Origin: Rhodococcus triatomae BKS 15-14
Lineage (GTDB): Bacteria > Actinomycetota > Actinomycetes > Mycobacteriales > Mycobacteriaceae
Reading direction: 5' to 3'
Assembly: GCA_000341795.1 (NCBI GenBank)
Contig: AODO01000062.1
Location: 110,232 to 174,231 of the forward strand
DNA length: 64,000 nt
This document shows, in pieces, positions 15,542-23,908 of this stretch; position 1 is the stretch's first letter; every line of letters begins with the position of its first letter. Made by a program: the position numbers and the translations under genes. Below the pieces are notes generated by a model. The model saw only the letters and a list, made by a program, of their open reading frames with translations. It was not told the origin of the DNA and searched no databases.

Positions 15542-16149
15542 CTGCACTCAGCTTTCGTCGGACCCGGATGGGGTCGGGTGAATCGGCGTTCGGGATCAAT
15601 TACGTGCGGCCACGTATTCGTGGTCGTGGAGTGGTGCGTTCCGTGCTCGTGCTCTTCGGTCGCGAGAGGTGTTCGTGGAAGCCCGGGAGGGACACGCGTG
15701 CCGGGTGCCGGGTCCGCGATGCGAAGTGTCTATCACGCCAGCGAACTGCCCCGATGCGGAATCAGGTCATTCAGCCAGATGAATTTGGGCAAACGTCCAA
15801 GTTGACACGTCATGCAACCCACGCTCGTGCGCCACCCGGCACAGACCTGCGGGTTCGTGTGACCCGCGGCAACGGATTCCGTTCACGACGGCAGCGGCCC
15901 CGGCGGGCCGCGGAGTCTCCGCTTCGCCCCCGGCGGCGCCCGCAGGACTGCCCACGCAGCGGGAGGGCTAACCGATCGCAAACGCCGTCGCCGATCCCGT
16001 GCCCTCGACACCGGCGGAGCCGTGACACCATCCGCCACACTGGGCACATCGCCCTCGGAGTGCCGGACACCACTGCTACCGTTTTCAACGACCCTTTTCG
16101 CATGGACTGCGCCCGGTGGGTGCGCGAGACACGCACAGCGAGGAACACC
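15542..16149. promoter_or_regulatory. Large divergent control region between export locus and two-component system
   Basis: About 600 bp without a credible gene. The minus-strand side starts with the leader element (exact copy at 15549-15565) and a GACCC-ggatg-GGGTC hairpin. A relatively AT-rich patch at about 15765-15815 contains TTTGG-N8-CCAAG, a possible binding site for a LuxR-type regulator. On the plus side TACCGT (about 16078-16083) is a plausible -10 for the response regulator, giving a leader of roughly 60 bases. No riboswitch was recognised. Confidence 0.5.
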
Positions 16150-16851
16150 GTGGCCGAATCGTTCGCGCGGGCCGCCGAAGAACCGGCTGCCCCGAGCTCA
16201 CCCACCCGCCGCATCGGCATCGTGGAAGACCACGAATCCGTGGTCATGGGACTCAGGGCGATGCTCGCCGACCAGACGGACCTGACGATCGTCACCGCCG
16301 CACCGACCGTCCCCGAACTGCTCGCCGCGGGTACGGAACTCGACCTCGTCATACTCGATCTCCGGCTCGCCGACGGCTCGTCACCGAAGTCCAATGTCGA
16401 GCAGCTGCGCGCCGTCGGCGTCGAGGCACTCGTCTTCACCAGCGCCGAGGACCCCTACCTCGTTCGTCTCGCCGCGAAGGCCGGCGTGCTCGGGGTGCTC
16501 CGCAAATCCGAACCGACCGCGACCGTGATCGCCGCCATCACCGCCGCCGCGAACGGCGAGCAGGTCGTCACGACCGAGTGGGCTGCCGCGATCGACGGCG
16601 ACCCCGGACTGCAGGACGTCGGTCTCAGCCCCCGTCAGCGTGACGTGCTGGCGCTCTACGCATCCGGGGAGAAGGCCGCTCGCGTCGCCAGTCTCACCGG
16701 GCTCGCCCCGCACACCGTGAACGACTACCTCGGCCGGATCCGCGCCAAGTACGCGGAGGCGGGACGGCCGGCACGCACGAAGACCGACCTGTACAAGCGG
16801 GCAGTCGAGGACGGCTGGCTCCCGATCCCCACCCGCGATCAGCCGAAGTGA
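16150..16851 (+). CDS. LuxR/NarL-type response regulator
   Basis: A 233-residue two-component regulator. The receiver domain (about residues 20-135) has the acidic pair Glu26-Asp27, the phosphoacceptor Asp70 in VILDLRLADG, and the later Lys in LRKSEP. The C-terminal LuxR helix-turn-helix begins LSPRQRDVLALYASGEKAAR and ends IRAKYAEAGRPARTKTDLYKRAVEDGWLP. The GTG start has GAGGAACACC as ribosome-binding site; an ATG 48 bp upstream is less likely. It overlaps the kinase gene as GTGA. Because it is divergent from the SipW export locus, that locus is its obvious candidate target. Confidence 0.92.
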   Translation: MAESFARAAEEPAAPSSPTRRIGIVEDHESVVMGLRAMLADQTDLTIVTAAPTVPELLAAGTELDLVILDLRLADGSSPKSNVEQLRAVGVEALVFTSAEDPYLVRLAAKAGVLGVLRKSEPTATVIAAITAAANGEQVVTTEWAAAIDGDPGLQDVGLSPRQRDVLALYASGEKAARVASLTGLAPHTVNDYLGRIRAKYAEAGRPARTKTDLYKRAVEDGWLPIPTRDQPK

Positions 16852-18032
16852 CCACCGCGGTCGGCCGGTGCCGGGACGCCGGGGACCGCATTCTCCGACT
16901 GTTCGCGGCGTTCACGTGCTCCGGCTACCTCTTCTACCTCTGCCTGCTGCTGCCGTCGATCATCGGGCAGGCCGACCGGTTCGACTGCTGGTGGACGCCG
17001 GTCGCGGTGACAGCCGTCTTCGGCACCGGGTTCCTGTTCGGGTTGTCCACACTCGCATCGGACGGCGCCGTGGTTCGGGCCGCCGGCTGCCTCGCCGCGA
17101 TCACCTACCTGATCGCCCTCGCGACCGGGCTGTGGGCCTGGCACGGGCCCGACCTGACCGACGGCCAGGCGGTGTGGCTGTCCACGTTCCCCGGCGTCGC
17201 GAGCCTCGCGGCCGCCACCGCGTGGCGTCCGGCGATCGCGTTCGGGCACATGATCGTCGGATGCGCCGGCGCCCAGTACCTCAACTGGGTGGCCCGCGAT
17301 TCGGGACTCACCAGTGCGCTGGTACCCGACATCGTCTTCACCGTCATGTTCTGCTCGCTGTTCGTCGGCGCCGCGGTGATGGCGCTGCGGACCGGCCGGA
17401 TCGTCGACTCCACCATGGACGCGACCCACGCGACGGCGGCTGCAGCCGCCGCCAGCTACGCGCGCACCGTCGAACGAGAGCGGATCGACGCGATGATCCA
17501 CGACGGGGTGATGTCGACGCTCCTGCTCGCCTCCCGCCACGGCGTCACGCCCAGCCTGAGCACACAGGCCGCGAAGACGCTGCAGCAGTTCGACGCACTG
17601 CGAGCCGGGCCGGGATCCGACGACCGCTTCGGGGCCGCCGAGATCGTCACCCACCTGCGGATCGCGGCGAGCGACGTCGACGAGGGCCTCACCCTCGGCA
17701 TCCGGCGTGGCCCCGGCTCGGAGACGCTGACCATGCCCGCGGACGCCGTCCGGGCGATCGGCGCCGCGCTCGCGGAAGCGCTGCGCAACTCGGTTCGGCA
17801 CGCGGGGCCGGACGCGGAGCGATCGGTGACGGTGCGACTCGCCGACGACCACCTCGGCGTCGAGGTGGCCGACACCGGGTGCGGTTTCGATCCGCGGTCG
17901 GTCCCGCCGCACCGGCTGGGTCTGGCGGTGAGCATCACGGGCCGGATGGTGCAGCAGCCCGGCGGCAGCGTTCGGATCGATTCCCGCCCGGCCGCCGGCA
18001 CCCGGGTCCACCTCGGATGGAGCAGGCCATGA
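16848..18032 (+). CDS. Sensor histidine kinase (NarL-partner type), copy 1
   Basis: A 394-residue membrane kinase. About five hydrophobic helices occupy residues 15-185 with no large extracellular domain, so it probably senses within or near the membrane. A helical dimerisation region follows with His218 in DAMIHDGVMSTLLL as the phosphorylated residue. The ATPase domain has an N-box-like EALRNSVRHAG and the G-box DTGCGFDP. Translation is coupled at both ends: GTGA overlap with the response regulator and ATGA overlap with the following membrane protein. Confidence 0.88.
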   Translation: MTTAVGRCRDAGDRILRLFAAFTCSGYLFYLCLLLPSIIGQADRFDCWWTPVAVTAVFGTGFLFGLSTLASDGAVVRAAGCLAAITYLIALATGLWAWHGPDLTDGQAVWLSTFPGVASLAAATAWRPAIAFGHMIVGCAGAQYLNWVARDSGLTSALVPDIVFTVMFCSLFVGAAVMALRTGRIVDSTMDATHATAAAAAASYARTVERERIDAMIHDGVMSTLLLASRHGVTPSLSTQAAKTLQQFDALRAGPGSDDRFGAAEIVTHLRIAASDVDEGLTLGIRRGPGSETLTMPADAVRAIGAALAEALRNSVRHAGPDAERSVTVRLADDHLGVEVADTGCGFDPRSVPPHRLGLAVSITGRMVQQPGGSVRIDSRPAAGTRVHLGWSRP

Positions 18033-19120
18033 GTCCCGAACGGCTGCGCGGCGCACGCGACGTGCGCGCACTGATCGGGATGACCAGCCCTGCGGCCAAG
18101 GCGATGGTCGCTCTCTACGCCGCGGCGTGTGTGCTGCTGGCGGTCGTCTCCCGCAGCGGTGTCTCCGCGTTCTGGCCGATCGGCCTTGCCCTTCTCGTGT
18201 GTGTGCTCGGGGCGGTCGCGCTGATCCAGGTGCCGGGCGATCCGGTGCCCCTCGGCTACTCGACGGCGTTGGCCGCGACGGGACCCGTGGTGTGCGGACT
18301 CGTCCTCGGCGTGCTGCCGGTGCCCGTCTCGAGCCCGCTCCAGCTGTGGCCACTGGGTGCCGTCACCGCGATCTACGCCTTCATGGGAGTGCGTGGACGA
18401 ACGGGTCTCGCGTGGCTCGGCATGCTCGCGACCATCACCACCTGCGTCGTCTGGGCCACCCTGACCGGGCAGGGGCCGGCGTACGGCCTGGCCATGTCCG
18501 CCATCAACGTCGCGCCGCTGTTGATGTCGACGTTGTTCGCGTTCACGATCCGCCCCGCCGCCCGCAACATCTTCGCGCTGCGTGAACAGACCACGCGCCG
18601 CGCCGCCGCCGAGGCAGCGGACTCGGCGATCATCGAGGAACGCGACCGTCAGCTCGGGCGGCTCGACGAGTTGGCGCGGCCCATCCTCGAACACATCGCC
18701 GCGGGTGAACCGCTCGACGAGCAGGAGCGGCTGGCCTGCCGCCTCCTGGAGGCGCACCTGCGCGACAGCGTCCGGGCTCCGATACTGGTCGACCCGGCCG
18801 TGGTCGCGGCCGCCCGAGCGGCCCGGGCTCGGGGCATCGAGGTGGTGCTGCTCGACGACGGCGGGATGGACTCGGCGGCATCTTCGGTCCGGAGGCGGTT
18901 CCTGGACAGTGTCGCCGGCGCCCTGAGCGGTGCCGACGAGGGCAAGGTCACCGTCCGGGTGCTCCCGCCGGACCGCGCGGTGCTGGCGACCGTGCTGTGC
19001 AGTTCGCCTCGAGGCGACCACCGCACGGAGTTCGGGACGGACGGCCACGCGGTACTGCACTCCGATCGGAGGGAACACGATCTCGGGGCCGACGGCGACC
19101 GTGCCACCGCGACCGCGTGA
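18029..19120 (+). CDS. Membrane protein resembling a kinase without catalytic motifs, copy 1
   Basis: A 363-residue protein with about five membrane helices (residues 20-170) and a cytoplasmic region that begins with a coiled-coil-like RAAAEAADSAIIEERDRQLGRLDELARP. It then has DEQERLACRLLEAHLRDSVRAPILVDP, a pattern seen in degenerate sensor kinases. No phosphoacceptor His, N-box or G-box is present. It is paralogous to the protein at 20786-21886. Its position after the kinase, coupled by ATGA, suggests an accessory sensor or scaffold for the kinase. The assignment is by pattern only. Confidence 0.7.
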   Translation: MSPERLRGARDVRALIGMTSPAAKAMVALYAAACVLLAVVSRSGVSAFWPIGLALLVCVLGAVALIQVPGDPVPLGYSTALAATGPVVCGLVLGVLPVPVSSPLQLWPLGAVTAIYAFMGVRGRTGLAWLGMLATITTCVVWATLTGQGPAYGLAMSAINVAPLLMSTLFAFTIRPAARNIFALREQTTRRAAAEAADSAIIEERDRQLGRLDELARPILEHIAAGEPLDEQERLACRLLEAHLRDSVRAPILVDPAVVAAARAARARGIEVVLLDDGGMDSAASSVRRRFLDSVAGALSGADEGKVTVRVLPPDRAVLATVLCSSPRGDHRTEFGTDGHAVLHSDRREHDLGADGDRATATA

Positions 19121-19246
19121 CGTGCCCCCATTTCTGCGGGCACGGAACTTCCGTCTCGTCGTCCGCGGCGGCGCCGAATACGCTCCAGCAGGAATCCGGC
19201 GACCGAGTCGGATCCCCCTCTCCACCTGCGCGTCCCGGGAGCTGCC

Positions 19247-19558
19247 ATGACCTCTGCCTCGATCGACCACCTCCGTCGCCCCCAGGTCCATCCGGCCCCC
19301 AGGGAGCCCCTCCCGATGTCTCGGGGACCACGGCGACCGCACCTGTCCCCGCGCGAGATCGAGGTGCTCCTGCACTGGCTCCGCTGCGATTCCAAGAACG
19401 AGGTCGCCGCGGGCCTGTTCCTCTCGATCGGCACCGTCAACACCCATCTCGCCCGGATCCGCGCGAAGTACCGGGACGTGGGCCGCTCGGCACCGACGAA
19501 GGCGGCGCTCGTGGCCCGTGCTGTGCAGGACGGGTTGATCGAGCTCCACGAGCTGTGA
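19247..19558 (+). CDS. LuxR-type DNA-binding protein lacking a receiver domain
   Basis: A 103-residue protein made almost entirely of a LuxR helix-turn-helix: LSPREIEVLLHWLRCDSKNEV, then IGTVNTHLARIRAKYRDVGRSAPTK, then AVQDGLIELHEL. It matches the C-terminal domain of the response regulator at 16150-16851 but has no receiver domain and so no phosphorylation site. The start at 19247 has GGGAG six bases ahead; an internal ATG at 19316 is possible. A Pro/Arg-rich N-terminal tail of about 30 residues replaces the receiver. It could act constitutively, or as a competitor or dimer partner of the full regulator. Confidence 0.8.
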   Translation: MTSASIDHLRRPQVHPAPREPLPMSRGPRRPHLSPREIEVLLHWLRCDSKNEVAAGLFLSIGTVNTHLARIRAKYRDVGRSAPTKAALVARAVQDGLIELHEL

Positions 19559-19583
19559 CCGCGCCGCACGCGGGCCGGGTTCG

Positions 19584-20789
19584 GTGACCACCACCGTCGT
19601 GGCGCCGGCCCGGATCGGATCCGCCGAGGACCGGATCGTCCGCACGTTCGCGGGCTTCATCGGCGCCGGAGCCCTGCTGTTCGCCGTCCTGCTCGCGCCG
19701 GGCGCCGTCGCTCTCTCGTCGATCATCCCGCCGTGGTGGACGGCGTTCGCCGCGGTGATCGTGGTGGTGCCGATGGTGGCGCTGTGGCCGGCGTCGCGCG
19801 CGCGGGACCCGAGGTGGATCGGGTTCTGCGCCACGACCGCCGCGGTCGGGTACATGGTGGCCCTGGTGTCGTGGATCGTTCTCGTCGACGGCCACATCGC
19901 GGCGAATCGGGACGTGTGGCTGGCGACGTTTCCCGGTCTGATCACGATGGCGACCGCGCTCCGATGGCGACCGGCCGCGAGCCTGGCGTACCTCGCCGTG
20001 AGTGCGGGCACCTCGGAGGTGCTCCGGTACGTGACCCGCGACGATCAGCAGCAGGTCGTCCTGCCCGTGGAGATAGTCTCGATCATCGTGTTCTGCGGCC
20101 TGTTCGTCGTCACCACCATCGCCGCGCTGGCGACCGGGCGGGCCCTGGATCGGGCCGTTCTCACCTCCGCGCAGCACTCCGCGACGTCGGCCGCCAGCGC
20201 CGCCCGGGATGCCGAACGGTCGCGTTTCCACGCGCTGGTTCACGATCGCGTGATGTCGACGCTCCTGGCGCTCTCCCGCCTCGGCAACACGGCGGACCTG
20301 CGCGAGCAGGCGGTCACGACGGTGACCGAACTGGAACGGCTCCGGGACAGTGACGTCACGAACGAGGACCTCGACGTCGGCACGGCGGTCGGGCTGATCC
20401 GGGCCTCGCTCGTCCAGGTCGACGGTGAGGTACCGGTCGAGGTGGAGGTCGCTCCCGACGCACGCGCCGTTCCGCGGGCCGCGGCGCGTTCGATCGCCTC
20501 CGCCGCAGCGGAGGCGCTCCGTGACAGTGTCCGCCACGCCGGCCCCGACGCCGACCGCATCGTCGTCATCGACGCGTGTGTTGCGAGATTGCGAGTGATC
20601 GTGGCGGACAACGGTATCGGTGAGCGACGCCGTCCGACATCGAGGTTCGACGTGGATGCCCCGTTCGACCTGGGCGAGCGCATGGCGCGAGCGGACGGCT
20701 GCTCGTACGCCGAGCGCTCGACTCCGGGCCGGGGAACGCAGGTCGTGTTGGCGTGGTCGGCGACCGCCACGGGGGGCGGTCCCCGATGA
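19584..20789 (+). CDS. Sensor histidine kinase (NarL-partner type), copy 2
   Basis: A 401-residue paralogue of the kinase at 16848-18032, with the same architecture: about five membrane helices (residues 20-190), phosphoacceptor His220 in HALVHDRVMSTLLALS, N-box-like EALRDSVRHAG and a G-box DNGIGERR. The Asn of the N-box is replaced by Asp in EALRDS, and the second G-box region is shorter, so ATP binding may be altered. The GTG start lies 25 bp after the receiver-less regulator; the stop overlaps the next start as ATGA. Confidence 0.85.
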   Translation: MTTTVVAPARIGSAEDRIVRTFAGFIGAGALLFAVLLAPGAVALSSIIPPWWTAFAAVIVVVPMVALWPASRARDPRWIGFCATTAAVGYMVALVSWIVLVDGHIAANRDVWLATFPGLITMATALRWRPAASLAYLAVSAGTSEVLRYVTRDDQQQVVLPVEIVSIIVFCGLFVVTTIAALATGRALDRAVLTSAQHSATSAASAARDAERSRFHALVHDRVMSTLLALSRLGNTADLREQAVTTVTELERLRDSDVTNEDLDVGTAVGLIRASLVQVDGEVPVEVEVAPDARAVPRAAARSIASAAAEALRDSVRHAGPDADRIVVIDACVARLRVIVADNGIGERRRPTSRFDVDAPFDLGERMARADGCSYAERSTPGRGTQVVLAWSATATGGGPR

Positions 20790-21886
20790 GTACCCGACGC
20801 GCACGCAACGCCGCCGGGTCACGCGACATTCGCACGCTCCTGTGGATGGACCGGCCCGTCGCCAAGTTCGTGGCCGTCGTGTTCGGCCTCAGCCTGACCG
20901 CCCGGGCGACCGTGTACATGGACGACTCACACCAGCTCTGGCCGCTCGTCGTCGCGCTGGCACTGACGACGTCGGGCATCCTCGCGATCGTCATGGTCCC
21001 CGGGGATCCGCTACCTGCACTCGCGGCACTGCTCCTCACCGCCCTCGGTCCGATCACCTGCCTGCTCGTGCTGCCACAGATACCGGCGGATCAGTGGATC
21101 ATGAGCGACATCTGGCATCTGCGGGGCGTCACGGTGATCCTCTGCTTCATGGCGATTCGCGGCCGGCCGTGGTACGCGGCCGCGGGTGCTGCACTGTCGG
21201 TCCTCTCGTTCACGGTGTGGAGCGCGACGACCGACCAGGACACGAGCGACGGTGCGCGGACCGCGGTCATCATCCTCGCTCCCGTGCTGATCGCACTCCT
21301 GGTCGCCGCCGCGGTCCGGCCGATGGCCGAGGTGGTCTTCGCGCTGCGCGAGCGGGAGATCGAGCGCGCCGCCGACGAGGCGATGACGGAGGCCGTCACG
21401 ACGGAGCGCGAAGCGCAGCTCCGCGCACTGGACTCGTCGGCACGACCGCTGCTCGAAGCCGCCGCCGCGGGCTCCCATTTCACCGACGACGACCGCGAAC
21501 GATGCGCACTGCTGGAGGAGCGTCTGCGGGACACCCTGCGCGCGCCGGTGTTCGCCGCCGACGACCTTCTCCACCGGGCCACGTCCGCGGCCCGCCGCCG
21601 CGGCACGCAGGTGATCCTGCTCGACGAGGGCGGGCTCGCGGACGAGGCTCTCGCCGTGCCCGTGCGGGTCGCCCTGATCGACGAGCTCGACGCGACGACG
21701 GGCGGGATCGTCACGGCGCGGGCGTTGCCGCCGGGCCGTGACACGTCGGCGACGATCGTCGTCGAGGTGGGCGAGAGAGTCCGGCGTGTCGAGTTCGACG
21801 CCGCCGGGCAGGTCCGGGTCGAGGTCCGGAACGGCGACGTCCCCGACCTCGACTACCAGGCCGTCCGCTCGATCGTGGGCGGGTGA
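20786..21886 (+). CDS. Membrane protein resembling a kinase without catalytic motifs, copy 2
   Basis: A 366-residue paralogue of the product of 18029-19120. The two share opening (RDIRTLLWMD vs RDVRALIGMT), helix layout, IRPAARNIFALRE vs VRPMAEVVFALRE, the EERLRDTLRAPVFAAD segment and the terminal beta region. Catalytic kinase residues are again missing. It closes the second signalling cassette and converges with the peptide importer operon, with only 7 bp between the two stop codons. Confidence 0.7.
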   Translation: MSTRRARNAAGSRDIRTLLWMDRPVAKFVAVVFGLSLTARATVYMDDSHQLWPLVVALALTTSGILAIVMVPGDPLPALAALLLTALGPITCLLVLPQIPADQWIMSDIWHLRGVTVILCFMAIRGRPWYAAAGAALSVLSFTVWSATTDQDTSDGARTAVIILAPVLIALLVAAAVRPMAEVVFALREREIERAADEAMTEAVTTEREAQLRALDSSARPLLEAAAAGSHFTDDDRERCALLEERLRDTLRAPVFAADDLLHRATSAARRRGTQVILLDEGGLADEALAVPVRVALIDELDATTGGIVTARALPPGRDTSATIVVEVGERVRRVEFDAAGQVRVEVRNGDVPDLDYQAVRSIVGG

Positions 21887-21893
21887 CGCTCGA

Positions 21894-22871
21894 TCACCGC
21901 GCGTGATGGCATGCCGCGTACTGACCTGGCCGTACCTCCCTCATCTCCGGTTCCTCTGTGGCGCAGTGGTCGTCGGCGAGCGGGCAGCGAGTCCGGAACC
22001 GGCACCCGCTCGGAGGCGCCAGGGGCGACGGGACGTCACCCTCGAGTGCGGGGCCGGCGAATCCGCGATCCGGATCCGTCAGTGGGACCGAGTCGAGCAG
22101 TGCCCGGGTGTACGGATGCGCCGGCTGGTCGTACACCTGCGCGGAGTCGCCGAACTCGCACACCTTGCCGAGATACATCACCATCACGTTGTCACTGACC
22201 GTCCGCACGACCCCGAGGTCGTGGGCGATGAACACGACCGTGAGCCCGAACTCCGCCTTCAGCTTCTCGATCAGGTTGAGGATCTGTGCCTGGACGGACA
22301 CGTCGAGCGCGGAGACCGGTTCGTCGCAGATCAACAATCGGGGACGCAGTGCGAGTGCCCGCGCGATGGCGACGCGCTGCGCCTGACCACCCGACAGCTG
22401 CCGCGGCAGCATGTCGGTGTATCGGTCGGAGCCGAGTCCGACCTGGTCCAGGACGGCCACCGAGGTCTCTGCGCGTTCCCGGGCCGGAGCACCGGCGACA
22501 GCAAGACCTTCGACGACGATGTCCCGGACCGCACGTCGTGGATTCAGCGACGCCACCGGGTCCTGGAAGATCATCTGCATGCTCCGGCGCAGTTCCCGCA
22601 TGCGCCGTTCGTCGACTTCGTCGATCCGGTCCCCGCCGAACCGGATGGAGCCGGCCGTGGGGCGGTCGAGTCGGAGCACCGCCCGTCCGGTGGTCGACTT
22701 GCCGCATCCCGATTCCCCTACGATGCCGAGTGTTTCGCCGGGCAGGACGTCGAAACTGATCTTCGACACGGCCTGGACGGTCCCCGCGCCCGTCGAATAC
22801 TCGACGACGAGGTCCTCGACGCTCAACAGTGCCTGCTCGCCGCGCAGGTGGGCGGTGCCGGATCCGGCCAT
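21894..22871 (-). CDS. Oligopeptide/dipeptide ABC transporter ATPase (DppF/OppF type)
   Basis: One of two ATPases energising the importer encoded upstream. The 325-residue protein has Walker A GESGCGKST, the Q-loop in QMIFQDP, signature LSGGQAQR, Walker B LLICDEP and switch His in IAHDLG. The C-terminal extension SGCRFRTRCPLADDHC carries the Cys pattern found in peptide/nickel-type ATPases, some of which bind an iron-sulfur cluster. It is the last gene of the operon, 6 bp after its partner ATPase. Confidence 0.93.
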   Translation of the reverse strand: MAGSGTAHLRGEQALLSVEDLVVEYSTGAGTVQAVSKISFDVLPGETLGIVGESGCGKSTTGRAVLRLDRPTAGSIRFGGDRIDEVDERRMRELRRSMQMIFQDPVASLNPRRAVRDIVVEGLAVAGAPARERAETSVAVLDQVGLGSDRYTDMLPRQLSGGQAQRVAIARALALRPRLLICDEPVSALDVSVQAQILNLIEKLKAEFGLTVVFIAHDLGVVRTVSDNVMVMYLGKVCEFGDSAQVYDQPAHPYTRALLDSVPLTDPDRGFAGPALEGDVPSPLAPPSGCRFRTRCPLADDHCATEEPEMREVRPGQYAACHHAR

Positions 22872-22877
22872 GGGTAC

Positions 22878-23876
22878 CTACCTTTCCGATTGGGCAGTCC
22901 CCGAGACGGGGACCGGATGCACACACGCGGCGAAGTGGTCCGCCCCGACGGATTCGAGTGCCGGCGCGGCCCGTCCGCATTCGTCGTCGGTGTGGTCGCA
23001 CCGCGCCGCGAACCTGCATCCGACAGGCGGATCGGTGGGATCGGGCAATGCGCCCTCGATCAGCCGCAACGGTGTGTGCCGTGGATGGTCGATGGTCGGC
23101 GTCGCACCGAGAAGAGCATGGGTGTAGCGGTGTCGCGGATCATCGAACACCGCTCGCGTCGAGCCCGTTTCGGCGAGCCTCCCCGCGTACATCACCGACA
23201 CCCGGTCGGTCCGGCCGGCCACCACGGCGAGGTCGTGACTGATGAGCATCAGCGACATTCCCCGTTCGCGCTGGACGCGACGCAGCAGATCGAGGATCTG
23301 CCGCTGAATCGTCACGTCGAGCGCGGTGGTCGGTTCGTCCGCGATGAGCAGGTCCGGCTCGCAGGCGAGCGCGATCGCGATCATCACCCGCTGCCGCATA
23401 CCCCCGGACATCTCGTGCGGGTAGTTGCTCAGCCGCTTCTCGGGGTCGGGCACACCCACCTCGGTCAGGAGGTCGAGGGCACGCGCGCGCGCCTCCGTCC
23501 GCCCGATGCCGAGGTGTCTGCGCATCCCCTCGGTCAGCTGCCTCTCGACTCGCACCACCGGGTTCAACGATCGTCCGGGGTCCTGGAAGACCATGGCGAT
23601 CTGCTTGCCCCACACGTCGAGCATGTCCTTCTTGCTCAGGGCCAGCAGGTCACGTCCCTGAAAGACCACCTCGCCGGAGCTGGCGGAGCGCGGGGGCATC
23701 AATCCCATCACGGCGCGGGCCATCACCGATTTCCCGGAGCCCGATTCGCCGACGACGCCCAGTGCGCGGCCGGGATCGAGCGAAAAGGACACCCCGTCCA
23801 CGGCGCGGACGACGCCTCGTGGTGTTCCGATGTGGGCCCGCAGGTTGCACACCTCGAGAAGCGGTTGCGCAGTCAT
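22878..23876 (-). CDS. Oligopeptide/dipeptide ABC transporter ATPase (DppD/OppD type)
   Basis: The partner ATPase, 332 residues. Walker A is GESGSGKSV, with MVFQDP, the slightly divergent signature MSGGMRQR typical of DppD, Walker B LLIADEP and LISHDLAVV. The C-terminal Cys motif [16 protein letters not shown] matches that of DppF. It would form a heterodimer with the downstream ATPase under the two permeases. Confidence 0.93.
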   Translation of the reverse strand: MTAQPLLEVCNLRAHIGTPRGVVRAVDGVSFSLDPGRALGVVGESGSGKSVMARAVMGLMPPRSASSGEVVFQGRDLLALSKKDMLDVWGKQIAMVFQDPGRSLNPVVRVERQLTEGMRRHLGIGRTEARARALDLLTEVGVPDPEKRLSNYPHEMSGGMRQRVMIAIALACEPDLLIADEPTTALDVTIQRQILDLLRRVQRERGMSLMLISHDLAVVAGRTDRVSVMYAGRLAETGSTRAVFDDPRHRYTHALLGATPTIDHPRHTPLRLIEGALPDPTDPPVGCRFAARCDHTDDECGRAAPALESVGADHFAACVHPVPVSGTAQSER

Positions 23877-23908
23877 CCGAAACGCCTCCTCTCGTTCGTC
23901 GTGGGGAA

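Noticed and set aside
15802..15830. Consensus TTGACA as a promoter for the response regulator
   Set aside because: No acceptable -10 box lies 16-19 bp downstream on the plus strand; the TACCGT near 16078 is better placed.
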